In this document: in pieces, positions 35,534 through 43,909 of the stretch
How the letters are laid out: every line of letters starts with the position of its first letter
How positions within the stretch are numbered: the first letter of the stretch is position 1
Assembly (NCBI GenBank): GCA_020630095.1
Contig: JAHDCD010000007.1
Coordinates: 1-64,000 of the forward strand
Direction: 5' to 3'
Source of the DNA: Rickettsiales bacterium
GTDB lineage: Bacteria > Pseudomonadota > Alphaproteobacteria > Rickettsiales > UBA8987
Length of the DNA: 64,000 nt
Program-made: the position numbers and the translations under genes
The notes under the pieces: model-generated
The model's database searches: none
What the model was told of the DNA's origin: nothing
Seen by the model: the letters and a program-made list of their open reading frames with translations, nothing else

Positions 35534-35550
35534 TGAGTGTTGAAAATACC

Positions 35551-35585
35551 TCTTATATGCTTATCCTTCTTATATGCTTACCCTT
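35551..35585 (-). repeat. AGAAGGATAAGCATAT repeat, copy 2 (inverted, double)
   Basis: Plus-strand TCTTATATGCTTATCCTTCT followed by TATATGCTTACCCTTC, i.e. two overlapping units in inverse orientation. The valS start codon (35574) and first codons lie inside it. Confidence 0.75.
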
Positions 35586-38093
35586 CCAAAGAAATATAAA
35601 CATAAGGAAATTGAACCTAAATTGCAGGGCGATTGGTTGCAAAGTGGCGTTTATAATTGGGTTGAGGCTGAGGCGAAAACGCGTGATGATTCTTATGTAA
35701 TTGATACACCACCGCCAACGGTTTCTGGCTCGTTGCATATGGGGCATATATTTTCGTATGTTCAGGCGGATTTCGTAGCAAGGTATCAGCGTATGAAGGG
35801 TAAGAATGTTTTCTACCCGATGGGCTTTGATGATAACGGTTTGCCAACGGAAAGGTTGGTTGAGAAAACTATTAAAAAACGTGCCGTAGATTTGACTCGT
35901 GAAGAGTTTACCATTGAGTGTGAAAAGGTTGCAGAAGGTGCGCGTAAGGAATTTAGAGAATTGTTTGAATCTATTGCGCTTTCGGTGGATTGGAATCAGG
36001 AATATCATACGATTTCAAAGGATTCGGTTAAGCTTTCGCAAATGAGTTTCTTGGACTTATATAACAAGCAACGTGCGTATAGGCAAATGCAGCCAATGTT
36101 GTGGGACCCGATTGACCAGACAGCAATTGCTCAAGCCGAGGTTGAAGATAAAGAGAAGGATTCTCACGAGAATTATATTCCATTTACCATAATTGATGCT
36201 GATGGTAATGAAGTAGAAAAAGTTACTATTATGACTACTCGCCCTGAGCTTTTACCGGCTTGTGTGGCGTTAATGTGTCATCCTGATAATGCTTCGAAAT
36301 TTGAGGGTAAGAAAGCGCGAACGCCGTTATTCAATGTTGATGTGCCAATTTATGCAGATGAAAAGGTAGATAAGGAAAAAGGTACAGGGCTTGTAATGTG
36401 CTGTACGTTTGGCGATGAAACGGACATTGAGTGGTGGAAAAAGCATTCGTTAGATACGAAGATTATAATCAATAAATATGGTAAAATTATTGATGAAGTT
36501 GAAGAGCTAAAAGGTTTAAAAATTGAAGCTGCAAGGAAGAAAGTTTTAGAGTTGCTTACGGAAGCTGGTTTGTTGCTTGAGCAGAAGGAAATTAGTCATG
36601 CGGTTAAATGTGCGGAGCGTTCTGGTGCGGCGTTGGAATTCTTACCTACGAATCAGTGGTTTGTTAAAATATTAGACATTAAAGATGAGCTGAAAGCCAA
36701 GGTTGAGGAGTGTAATTGGAATCCTGACTTTATGAAGGTTAGAGCGAATCAATGGATTGATGGTTTAAGTTGGGATTGGTGTATTTCGCGCCAACGTTAT
36801 TTTGGTGTGCCGTTCCCAATTTGGTATTCAAAACGTGCAGGTGAAGAAGGTAAGGTTATTATTGCAACAGCTGATGAAATGCCGGTTAACCCGTTAGTTA
36901 CTGCGCCAAATGGCTATAGTATGGACGAGGTTGAGCCTGAGAAGGATGTGATGGATACATGGGCAACATCATCGGTTTCGCCACAATTAAATTCAAAAGG
37001 GATTAATACCCTCACCCCAACTCCTCTCCCTGAGGGAGAGGAGCAATTTTTGGCTTTAGATTCTGAAAGGCATAGTAAATTATTTCCTGCTGATTTGCGT
37101 CCGCAAGCGCATGAGATAATTAGAACTTGGGCGTTTTATACTATCGTTAAATCTTACTTGCATGAGCAGGTTATTCCGTGGAAAAACTTGATGATATCTG
37201 GTTGGTGCTTGGCGGAAGATAAGACTAAGATGAGTAAGTCTAAGGGTAACATTGTTGCGCCGCAAAAGTTGATTGAGGAGAAGTCTGCCGATGTTGTGCG
37301 TTATTGGGCTTCAACTAGTAAGTTAGGTTCGGATACAGCGGTTTCTGAGGATGTATTTTCTATCGGTAAGAAGTTGGTTAATAAGATTTGGAATGCATCA
37401 AAATTTATTGCGATGCAGTTGGGGAATGTTGAAATTAACCCTGCTGAAACGGCGCGTGAAGATATTAATAACGATAATATTAATCAACAGATTGATAAGG
37501 ATATTATCTCGAAATTATCGCGCACTATAGCGGCGGCGGATGAAGCGTTTTCTAAGTATGAATATTCAACGGCGCGTTCGGCGGTGGAGGATTTTTTCTG
37601 GAATGATTTATGCGATAACTATTTAGAGATAGTTAAGAAGCGTGCTTATAATGATGGAGGTGGATTAGTTACTAAGGTGGAGCAGAGCTCGGCATTGTAT
37701 GCGTTGCATCATGTGTTGAAGGTTATTTTGAAATTATTTGCGCCATTTACTCCGCATATTACGGAAGAAATTTATACTCATATATTCGAAGGACAGGGTT
37801 CTGTGCATGCGAAAGGTGGTTTCCCTAATTCACAAGGTTATCCACAAACAGAAGAGCAGGTATTTGACGATGTGGTTGAAGTGCTTCAAGCGGTGCGTAA
37901 AATTAAGGCTGATGAAGAGGTTTCAATTAAGTATGAGGTTGAAAACTTGTTTATATCTGGTGAAGAAACGGACTTTATTGAACAGGCTGAGTTTGACTTA
38001 TTAGCGGTTTGTAATGCGGTTAAGTTTAGCGCTGAAGCCGGAGGTTCACATTCAAATTCAGAATATAAGTTTACTGTTGGGATAAGCATATAA
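35574..38093 (+). CDS. valS: Valyl-tRNA synthetase
   Basis: Charges tRNA-Val in the cytosol. The 839-residue product has class I motifs TVSGSLHMGHIFSY near residue 50 and KMSKSKGNI near 545. The CP1 editing domain (MTTRPELLPACVAL) lies between them. The anticodon-binding domain with KIWNASKFIAMQL follows. The short length and the SADVVRYWASTSKLGSDTAVSED segment resemble the compact ValRS of Rickettsia and archaea. Residues near 480-490 (NTLTPTPLPEGEE) are encoded by an inserted palindromic element in an otherwise variable loop. Start and stop codons both lie in copies of a short repeat. Confidence 0.96.
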   Translation: MLTLPKKYKHKEIEPKLQGDWLQSGVYNWVEAEAKTRDDSYVIDTPPPTVSGSLHMGHIFSYVQADFVARYQRMKGKNVFYPMGFDDNGLPTERLVEKTIKKRAVDLTREEFTIECEKVAEGARKEFRELFESIALSVDWNQEYHTISKDSVKLSQMSFLDLYNKQRAYRQMQPMLWDPIDQTAIAQAEVEDKEKDSHENYIPFTIIDADGNEVEKVTIMTTRPELLPACVALMCHPDNASKFEGKKARTPLFNVDVPIYADEKVDKEKGTGLVMCCTFGDETDIEWWKKHSLDTKIIINKYGKIIDEVEELKGLKIEAARKKVLELLTEAGLLLEQKEISHAVKCAERSGAALEFLPTNQWFVKILDIKDELKAKVEECNWNPDFMKVRANQWIDGLSWDWCISRQRYFGVPFPIWYSKRAGEEGKVIIATADEMPVNPLVTAPNGYSMDEVEPEKDVMDTWATSSVSPQLNSKGINTLTPTPLPEGEEQFLALDSERHSKLFPADLRPQAHEIIRTWAFYTIVKSYLHEQVIPWKNLMISGWCLAEDKTKMSKSKGNIVAPQKLIEEKSADVVRYWASTSKLGSDTAVSEDVFSIGKKLVNKIWNASKFIAMQLGNVEINPAETAREDINNDNINQQIDKDIISKLSRTIAAADEAFSKYEYSTARSAVEDFFWNDLCDNYLEIVKKRAYNDGGGLVTKVEQSSALYALHHVLKVILKLFAPFTPHITEEIYTHIFEGQGSVHAKGGFPNSQGYPQTEEQVFDDVVEVLQAVRKIKADEEVSIKYEVENLFISGEETDFIEQAEFDLLAVCNAVKFSAEAGGSHSNSEYKFTVGISI
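37008..37043 (+). repeat. Palindromic element inserted in frame in valS
   Basis: CCCTCACCCCAA is followed by a 10-bp stem CTCCTCTCCC / GGGAGAGGAG with loop TGA. It encodes the proline-rich TLTPTPLPEGEE in valS. The composition differs sharply from the AT-rich gene and resembles well-known coding palindromes of the Rickettsia RPE kind. Confidence 0.8.
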
Positions 38094-38123
38094 GAAGGGT
38101 AAGAAGGATGAGCATATAAGAAG
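38081..38123 (+). repeat. AGAAGGATAAGCATAT repeat, copy 3 (double)
   Basis: GATAAGCATATAAGAAGG then GTAAGAAGGATGAGCATATAAGAAG. The first unit supplies the valS C-terminus (GISI) and stop codon. The second ends just before the recN ATG at 38127. Confidence 0.75.
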
Positions 38124-38126
38124 TTT

Positions 38127-39773
38127 ATGTTAAGGAAAATAAATATTCAAAACGTAGTTCTTATTGAGCGTCAAGAGATAGAGTTTGGCTCTGGCCTAAA
38201 TGTTTTGTCTGGTGAAACGGGTGCGGGTAAATCTATTTTACTGGATTCAATAGGGCTTATTTCTGGTTCGCGTGCGGAGAGTTCTAAGGTGCGCAGGGGA
38301 GAAGAAAAGGCGCTTATTGTAGGGCATTTTGATTCGCCTAAATCTATTAATTTAATTCTAGATGATAACGATATTGATGTTGATGATGAGCTGATATTAA
38401 AGCGCTCCCTTAAAGCCGATGGTAAGAGCAAGGCTTATGTAAATGGTGAGCCTGTTACGCGTGCGGTGTTATCTGAAATTGGTGCTAATGCGGTGGAGAT
38501 TCATTCTCAGTTTGAAACGCGTGGGTTGCTTGATGAAACGACTCATATTGATTTATTAGATGGAAGGATAGAAGGATGGAAGGATAGAAGGAAAAGGGTT
38601 TTAGAATCTTTTGAGAAATTCAAGAATCTTAGAAAACAGCTTGATAACAAAATAAAAGAGGCTGAAAAGGCGCGTTTGGAAGAAGATTATTTGCGGCATA
38701 TTTTTGAGGAGCTTGAAGGACTGAATTATATAGAAGGTGAGGAAGAGGGTTTAGATAATAGAAGGCGTAAGCTAAAAAACTCAGGTGAGATAATTGAATT
38801 TTACTCAAAGTTATTAGAGGCTCTTGATAATCAAGAGCAGTTAGGTGCGGTGCAAAGGCAGTTATATAAGAATCCTGAATCTGAGGCAGAAGCTGCAGCA
38901 GAGATTGATGGACTGATTGAAGGGGCTTCTGAAAATATAAATGAAGCATTGAGGATTGCACAAAGTAAGCTCAATGAAATTGATGCAGGTGAAGATAATT
39001 TAGATGATATCGAGGCTAGGTTGTCTGAAGTGCGGACCATTGCACGCAAGCATAATATTACATGCGAGGAATTACCTAATTTTTATGATGAGGTTGCGGG
39101 TAAATTAAAATTAATTTCTGGTAATGAAGATGAAATTGACAGCTTGAAGGCAGAGCTTGTTAAGGCGCGTGAGGCATTTTTAAAATTAGCGCAAGATATT
39201 CGTGATAGACGTAAGTTAGCGGCTAAAGAATTGCAGAAAAATATCCATAATGAATTGGATGATTTAAAGATGGAGAATGCGCGTTTTGAAGTTAACTTTG
39301 AAGAGTTAGAAGAAGGTGGCTGGAATTCAAAAGGAATTGATAAAATAACTTTTCTAGTTGCGACTAATAAAGGTTCAAGTGCGGGTTCTATTGCTAAGGT
39401 GGCATCTGGCGGTGAGCTTTCGCGTATTATGTTAGCGTTGAAAGCTATAAGCTCAAATGAAGAGCAGAAAGTTATAATATTTGATGAAATAGATGCCGGC
39501 CTAGGTGGCGCTACGGCAGATTCGGTAGGTAAGCGTTTGAAGAAGATATCAAAGAATAATCAGGTTCTTGTTGTTACGCATTCGCCACAAGTGGCAAGCT
39601 ATGCGGATAATCATTTTTATATATCTAAGAAGGATGTTGATGGTTCGACTATAACTTCAGTTGATAAGTTGAGCGATAGTGAATCGAAGGATGAAATAGC
39701 GCGTATGATATCTGGTGCTGATGTCACGAAAGAAGCTTTAGCTCAGGCTGAGAAATTACTTAAATCTGAGTAA
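38127..39773 (+). CDS. recN: DNA repair protein RecN
   Basis: SMC-like ATPase acting early in double-strand break repair. The 548-residue product has a Walker A LNVLSGETGAGKSILLDSIGLISG near the N-terminus. A long central coiled coil follows (residues about 155-360). The C-terminal signature VASGGELSRIMLALKAI precedes Walker B VIIFDEIDAGLGG and VVTHSPQVASYAD. Residues encoded at 38559-38590 (DGRIEGWKDRR) come from a 16-bp tandem duplication. It is convergent with hupB across a shared terminator. Confidence 0.96.
   Translation: MLRKINIQNVVLIERQEIEFGSGLNVLSGETGAGKSILLDSIGLISGSRAESSKVRRGEEKALIVGHFDSPKSINLILDDNDIDVDDELILKRSLKADGKSKAYVNGEPVTRAVLSEIGANAVEIHSQFETRGLLDETTHIDLLDGRIEGWKDRRKRVLESFEKFKNLRKQLDNKIKEAEKARLEEDYLRHIFEELEGLNYIEGEEEGLDNRRRKLKNSGEIIEFYSKLLEALDNQEQLGAVQRQLYKNPESEAEAAAEIDGLIEGASENINEALRIAQSKLNEIDAGEDNLDDIEARLSEVRTIARKHNITCEELPNFYDEVAGKLKLISGNEDEIDSLKAELVKAREAFLKLAQDIRDRRKLAAKELQKNIHNELDDLKMENARFEVNFEELEEGGWNSKGIDKITFLVATNKGSSAGSIAKVASGGELSRIMLALKAISSNEEQKVIIFDEIDAGLGGATADSVGKRLKKISKNNQVLVVTHSPQVASYADNHFYISKKDVDGSTITSVDKLSDSESKDEIARMISGADVTKEALAQAEKLLKSE
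38559..38590 (+). repeat. 16-bp tandem duplication inside recN
   Basis: GATGGAAGGATAGAAG occurs twice in exact tandem. Because 16 is not a multiple of 3 the two copies are read in different frames. The purine-rich unit resembles the AGAAGGATA repeats around valS. Confidence 0.8.
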
Positions 39774-39774
39774 T

Positions 39775-39813
39775 AAAAAACCCGCGTTGCAAATATGCAA
39801 GAAGCGGGTTTTG
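39775..39813. terminator. Bidirectional terminator between recN and hupB
   Basis: AAAAAACCCGC ... GCGGGTTTT with an inner TTGCA-aata-TGCAA arm. A and T tracts on both sides let it serve the convergent recN and hupB transcripts. Confidence 0.88.
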
Positions 39814-39841
39814 ATTTCCTTGAAATAAGAAGTATTAAATA

Positions 39842-40117
39842 CTACTCGTTTACAGCGTCTTTAAGAGCTTTACCTGGACGGAATTTAGCTTGCTTAGCTG
39901 CAGGAATGTTGATCTTCTCGCCAGTACGAGGGTTGCGACCAGTTGTAGCTTTGCGCTCAGATACTAAGAAAGTACCGAAATCAACTAGACGAACTTCATT
40001 ACCAGATTGAAGTGCGTTTCTGATTGAACCGAAAACAGCGTCGATTGACTCTTTGATTTGAGTTTTTGACTGACCAGTTTGGTTAGCAACAGCTTCAATT
40101 AATTCATTTTTATTCAT
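39842..40117 (-). CDS. hupB: DNA-binding protein HU
   Basis: Nucleoid protein that bends DNA as a dimer. The 91-residue product starts MNKNELIEAVANQTGQSK and contains the HU/IHF signature VDFGTFLVSERKATTGRNPRTGE with the DNA-inserting proline arm (GEKINIPAAK). The ATG at 40120 just before gives one extra Met and is equally possible. A long leader upstream contains the pyrimidine-rich complement of GGTTTTTC and a hairpin. Confidence 0.96.
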   Translation of the reverse strand: MNKNELIEAVANQTGQSKTQIKESIDAVFGSIRNALQSGNEVRLVDFGTFLVSERKATTGRNPRTGEKINIPAAKQAKFRPGKALKDAVNE

Positions 40118-40254
40118 CATAAAATACCTATATAGTTATTGTTAAAAAGTTCTAGAACTTTAAGTTTAAGAAAAACCTCCAAAACATAAGCTCACTCTGA
40201 GTTTGGACCTTAAACTGAAAGGGTTAGGAATGTCAAACCCTTTTTATAAGTTTT

Positions 40255-41241
40255 TTAATCATTTATTTGATTTTCAAGGATTCTTAAGAGTGGCTCTAAC
40301 CCTTTATTTGCAACCGATGAGATAAGATTGGGTGCGGTATTAAACTCGTTTTTAAATTGGGAAACCTTCTCGGCAAGGATTTCCTCGTTAACGGAGTCTA
40401 TTTTTGTTAGCGCTATTACCTCTTTTTTCTCGGCTAATATTGGGCTGTAATTTTCTAGCTCCGCGCGGATAGTGTGGTAATGTTCAATGAAGTCATCTTG
40501 CGTGATATCTAGTAGATGAAGGATAGTTTTACAGCGCTCAACGTGTTTTAAGAAGCGGTGTCCTAAGCCTTTACCTTCGGATGCGCCTTCTATTAAACCG
40601 GGGATGTCTGCAATTACGAATTCTTTATTATCAATTGAGGCTACGCCAAGTTGAGGCTTTAATGTGGTGAATGGATAGTCGGCAATTTTAGGGCGTGCGG
40701 CTGAAACTTTACTTAAGAAAGTTGATTTACCCGCGTTTGGAAGGCCTACTAGACCGACATCTGAGATTAATTTTAATTTAAGCCATACCCATAAATCGTC
40801 AGCGTCGAACCCTTTGGTTGCTCTACGAGGAGCTTGGTTAACGGAGCTTTTGAAGTTCGAGTTACCCATGCCGCCGTCGCCGCCTTTTAAGATAAGAAAC
40901 TCGTCGGTATCTTCGCTCATGTCAGCGATTAAATGGTCGCCATGCTCGTCAATAATTTGTGTGCCAAGTGGCACTTCGATAATAAGGTCTTCGCCTTTTG
41001 AGCCATCGCGCATTTTACCCATGCCATGCATACCTGCGCGGGCTTTGAAATGCTGTTTATAGCGGAAATCTATTAGAGTGTTTAGGCCGTGCTTTACTTT
41101 GAAGGTAACATTGCCACCGCGACCGCCATTGCCACCATCTGGCCCGCCACGTGGTGTGTGTGCCTCTCGACGGAAGGATACGCAGCCGTCGCCACCGCGC
41201 CCTGATTTTATAAAAATCTTTGCTTCATCTATAAATTGCAT
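40255..41241 (-). CDS. obgE: GTPase ObgE/CgtA
   Basis: Essential ribosome-assembly GTPase of the 50S subunit. The 328-residue product has the glycine-rich Obg fold first (RGGDGCVSFRREAHTPRGGPDGGNGG). The G domain has G1 VGLPNAGKSTFL, switch DYPFTTL, G3 IADIPGLIEGASEG, and G4 ALTKID. No C-terminal OCT domain is seen, as in most alphaproteobacteria of this size. An inverted repeat AAAGGGTT / AACCCTTT at 40218-40243 follows the stop. Confidence 0.96.
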   Translation of the reverse strand: MQFIDEAKIFIKSGRGGDGCVSFRREAHTPRGGPDGGNGGRGGNVTFKVKHGLNTLIDFRYKQHFKARAGMHGMGKMRDGSKGEDLIIEVPLGTQIIDEHGDHLIADMSEDTDEFLILKGGDGGMGNSNFKSSVNQAPRRATKGFDADDLWVWLKLKLISDVGLVGLPNAGKSTFLSKVSAARPKIADYPFTTLKPQLGVASIDNKEFVIADIPGLIEGASEGKGLGHRFLKHVERCKTILHLLDITQDDFIEHYHTIRAELENYSPILAEKKEVIALTKIDSVNEEILAEKVSQFKNEFNTAPNLISSVANKGLEPLLRILENQIND

Positions 41242-41399
41242 AATGCACCTTCCGCAACGCGGACGGTAAGAATATAGATAAGTTTGGCTTCTATTACAAT
41301 TAATTATTCGAATTCAAATGTTGGTTGATCTGTAAGTTTGAAAAGATTAAAGGGCAAAAAATAACGAGAAGTGATAAGTGCAGATATATTAAAATGTAA

Positions 41400-41485
41400 A
41401 TTTCCATATTTGGAAATATGGGTTTTTCCGTATCTGGAAATTTGCGTATACCCATAAATCAGTATTTCTAGATATGGAAATCTGG
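41400..41485. promoter_or_regulatory. Cluster of TGGAAAT dyads upstream of an ArsR-fold gene
   Basis: ATTTCCA-tatt-TGGAAAT (41400-41417), TATCTGGAAATTT (41431-41443) and GATATGGAAATCTGG (41471-41485) crowd the region before the regulator. Repeated dyads at one promoter suggest operator sites, possibly for autoregulation. Confidence 0.5.
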
Positions 41486-41539
41486 AAAAAAACGAATTTA
41501 TATGTTTACAAGTTGTGCTTTGCCGTTATTAATTTTTTT

Positions 41540-41818
41540 ATGGCAAAGGTATTTGAAGATTTAGATTTTCTTGAGAGAAAGTTTAAGGGCTTGGCAAGTA
41601 GCCATCGCATCAAGATACTAAGGTATCTTGAAAGTGGTGAGAAAAGTCTTCCTCAGATTGAAGAGCATTTAAAGCCGTTAGCTTCGACTACGGTTTTTGA
41701 GCATGTGCGTAAGCTTTATAATTATCAGATAATTAAGAGAAAAAGAACTTCTGAGAATGTATTCTATTCTGTTTCTGATGCCAAAATTCTTACCGCGCTT
41801 TCTGTATATAATGGCTAG
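41540..41818 (+). CDS. ArsR-type winged-helix regulator
   Basis: Small cytosolic transcription factor of 92 residues from the ATG at 41540; the longer frame from 41474 runs through the candidate operator and lacks a conserved extension. The fold is a winged helix: FKGLASSHRIKILRYLESGEKSLPQIEEHLKPL, the recognition region STTVFEHVRKLYNYQIIKRKR and the wing VFYSVSD. The metal-binding ELCVC motif of SmtB/ArsR sensors is absent, so the signal is unknown. The next gene, downstream after its own CtrA-box promoter, is a large HTH-rich orphan. Confidence 0.82.
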   Translation: MAKVFEDLDFLERKFKGLASSHRIKILRYLESGEKSLPQIEEHLKPLASTTVFEHVRKLYNYQIIKRKRTSENVFYSVSDAKILTALSVYNG

Positions 41819-41822
41819 TTTC

Positions 41823-41854
41823 TTAACTAAATGTTAAGTTATTTGTGGTTTAAT
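41823..41854 (+). promoter_or_regulatory. CtrA-box promoter of the 41863 gene
   Basis: TTAAC at 41823-41827 and TTAAG at 41834-41838 (11-bp period) are followed by 10 bases and TTTAAT at 41849-41854. The predicted start near 41861 is about two bases before the GTG start codon. Confidence 0.7.
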
Positions 41855-41862
41855 GTTAAGCA

Positions 41863-43830
41863 GTGCAGGAATATAGTAACATAGATTATTCGGAGATGGA
41901 TGGCTTTAGTGTAGGCTTTCAGGCGCCGGATTTTGATACTAGCGTAAGTGGATTTATTATTAAATATATTGAATCTAGAAGGGGTGAGGAGTCTGATTTC
42001 AATGAAATTTCTTTTATAAGAGAGCTTGGCCTTGATAGGTACGGGTTTGAGGTATCTTTAAATAAATTAGGTGAAGAGGAATGTTCTAAGTTTACTAATA
42101 TTTTATATCCTAAAGTAGGTGATAAACAGAAATATTCTATAGGTACAAACCTTTATATGGTTATGTGGGCTCATTTTGGTGAGAAATTCATTAAGTATAG
42201 TAAGTATTTTCAAGAGGCGTTTTCTAAGGAGAAATCTTTTGTTGAAAGAACAGGGGGAGAGGTAATTGATGTTGATGAAGCTATTTTAGATGAAATTGAT
42301 GTGGATTCTAAAATGTATGATGAAGGAAGGAAGTCTCTGGGATTTTACAGAATGATAGGGTTGTTTGATAGTGCTGTAGATGATTATCCTAGTAATTTTT
42401 TAATAAAGTTAAAGGAGCGTATTGCAGATACTATGAAGCCTGCTTATGAGAGGCAAGGTAAAGAGTTTAAGGTAAATGATGCGCTTAAAGATTTGGCTAA
42501 AAAACTTTGGAAAGTGCAAGGTGTACATTTAACATATGAAAATATTTTAGGCCTTTATAGGTTGCCATTAAATACAACGCCAGAGGAGGCGGCAGATGCT
42601 TTATGTGGACTATTTGGTGAAGACCTTAGAGAATCTGCGATTGAACATTTTTCTGCCGCTAAAGGGGTGGACTTTGCAAAGTTAATTGAATTAAGAGCTC
42701 AAGAAGCTGAGATTCCAAGAGATGTATCTGGTTATGCACACAAGCTTGCGAGAGAGATATATGGAATTACGCAAAGAAAGCTTGCTCCATTATATGGTTA
42801 TAGTGGGCAAACTTCAATTAGAGAGATAGAGGTGGAGGGAGGTTCTGCCAGTGTTAAAGTGGTTCATTTAGATTATATTATTCCACGAGCGCGTTTAAAT
42901 TCAGAGTCTTTAGAGGTTATCAATAGAATTGCTAAGGATATAGGTTTTGATACTTCAAATAATCTTAGAGAGTCTATATCTAAGGCTACAGAGGTTGTTG
43001 AAATTGTTGATTTGCATGCAAGATTATTGAGTAAAGGCAATGCTGATATAACGCGGGATATTAACGAAAGGTATTTTTTACCGATTAGTGAATATGAAGT
43101 TTCTAGATTTAAATCTGGTACAAATCCTATACCTACTGAAATGGTGCACCTTATTTTTGAAGTTCTGGATGTTGAGGAGAATGTTAGACAAAAAGTTCGG
43201 CCGGTAAAAAGAAGGGATGAAGGTAAGCCAAATAATGCTTTTGAGTTAATTGCTAATTATATAAGAGAGAATGAGCTTGATGGCAATAAGGTGTATAAAG
43301 AGTTGTATTCTAATGGTTTATCAAGGTCGGGTTTATATGTTTTATCAGTTAAAGATAAAACTCCAAACCAAAAGGTAATTTTAACTAAAAGGGTTAAGGG
43401 GATTATTGAAGTTTTAGAGCCGGATAGAGAGTTTTTAGTAGAGTTAGCTATTTTAAGTGAGGCTGATTTTTTACTGCCAGAGCTTATTTATGAGGTGATG
43501 GATAGGATGGAAAAATTAAAACCTGATGTTGATTCAGGGTCATTGCATTATAATGCTAGAAGAGGGCTTTCCAAGGCTATGAATATTGGTATGGAAGAAT
43601 TTGGTGGTATTCTAACTGGTGAGACTAGGGCGGGTAAAGAGTTTGTTAATAAGTTTGAAGAGGTTGCTAGGCCATTCTTAGAGTTGGATGAGATACAATA
43701 TTTAAAGGTTATTAAAGGTAATAGGGGTAAGAATAGTACGGAATATCCTTCTCCTCGCTATGAAACTTCAATGGCTCAAGAGCTGCGAAATGAGGCCTCG
43801 TATTCTTCTGAAATTGTTCGTGAGGTGTAA
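41863..43830 (+). CDS. Large orphan protein with several HTH-like segments
   Basis: No family recognised with confidence. From GTG 41863 the product has 655 residues; an in-frame ATG at 41896 is an alternative. It is cytosolic. At least four segments resemble XRE-type helix-turn-helix cores: ITQRKLAPLYGYSGQTSIREIE; LPISEYEVSRFKSGTNPIP; YSNGLSRSGLYVLSVKDKTPN; and KAMNIGMEEFGGILTGETR. Each is followed by a hydrophobic helix of the type VHLIFEVLDV. This hints at a multi-HTH DNA-binding protein, but the resemblance is by eye. It is transcribed from a CtrA-type promoter just after an ArsR-fold regulator. Confidence 0.78.
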   Translation: MQEYSNIDYSEMDGFSVGFQAPDFDTSVSGFIIKYIESRRGEESDFNEISFIRELGLDRYGFEVSLNKLGEEECSKFTNILYPKVGDKQKYSIGTNLYMVMWAHFGEKFIKYSKYFQEAFSKEKSFVERTGGEVIDVDEAILDEIDVDSKMYDEGRKSLGFYRMIGLFDSAVDDYPSNFLIKLKERIADTMKPAYERQGKEFKVNDALKDLAKKLWKVQGVHLTYENILGLYRLPLNTTPEEAADALCGLFGEDLRESAIEHFSAAKGVDFAKLIELRAQEAEIPRDVSGYAHKLAREIYGITQRKLAPLYGYSGQTSIREIEVEGGSASVKVVHLDYIIPRARLNSESLEVINRIAKDIGFDTSNNLRESISKATEVVEIVDLHARLLSKGNADITRDINERYFLPISEYEVSRFKSGTNPIPTEMVHLIFEVLDVEENVRQKVRPVKRRDEGKPNNAFELIANYIRENELDGNKVYKELYSNGLSRSGLYVLSVKDKTPNQKVILTKRVKGIIEVLEPDREFLVELAILSEADFLLPELIYEVMDRMEKLKPDVDSGSLHYNARRGLSKAMNIGMEEFGGILTGETRAGKEFVNKFEEVARPFLELDEIQYLKVIKGNRGKNSTEYPSPRYETSMAQELRNEASYSSEIVREV

Positions 43831-43900
43831 TATAGTCTTTTCTAATTTATACACTGGTTGGCGTATAAATTAGGGGGGGCTCCCGCTTGAGTGCGGGAAT
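43831..43900. repeat. TATAGTC-family repeat copy 4 with a CCCGC hairpin fragment
   Basis: TATAGTCTTTTCTAATTTATAC / GTATAAATTAG form a hairpin at 43831-43872. CCCGC-ttgagt-GCGGG with GGAATGTC, a fragment of the GTCATTCCCGCG repeat type, follows. The composite lies between two convergent genes and may end both transcripts. Confidence 0.65.
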
Positions 43901-43909
43901 GTCGTTAGG

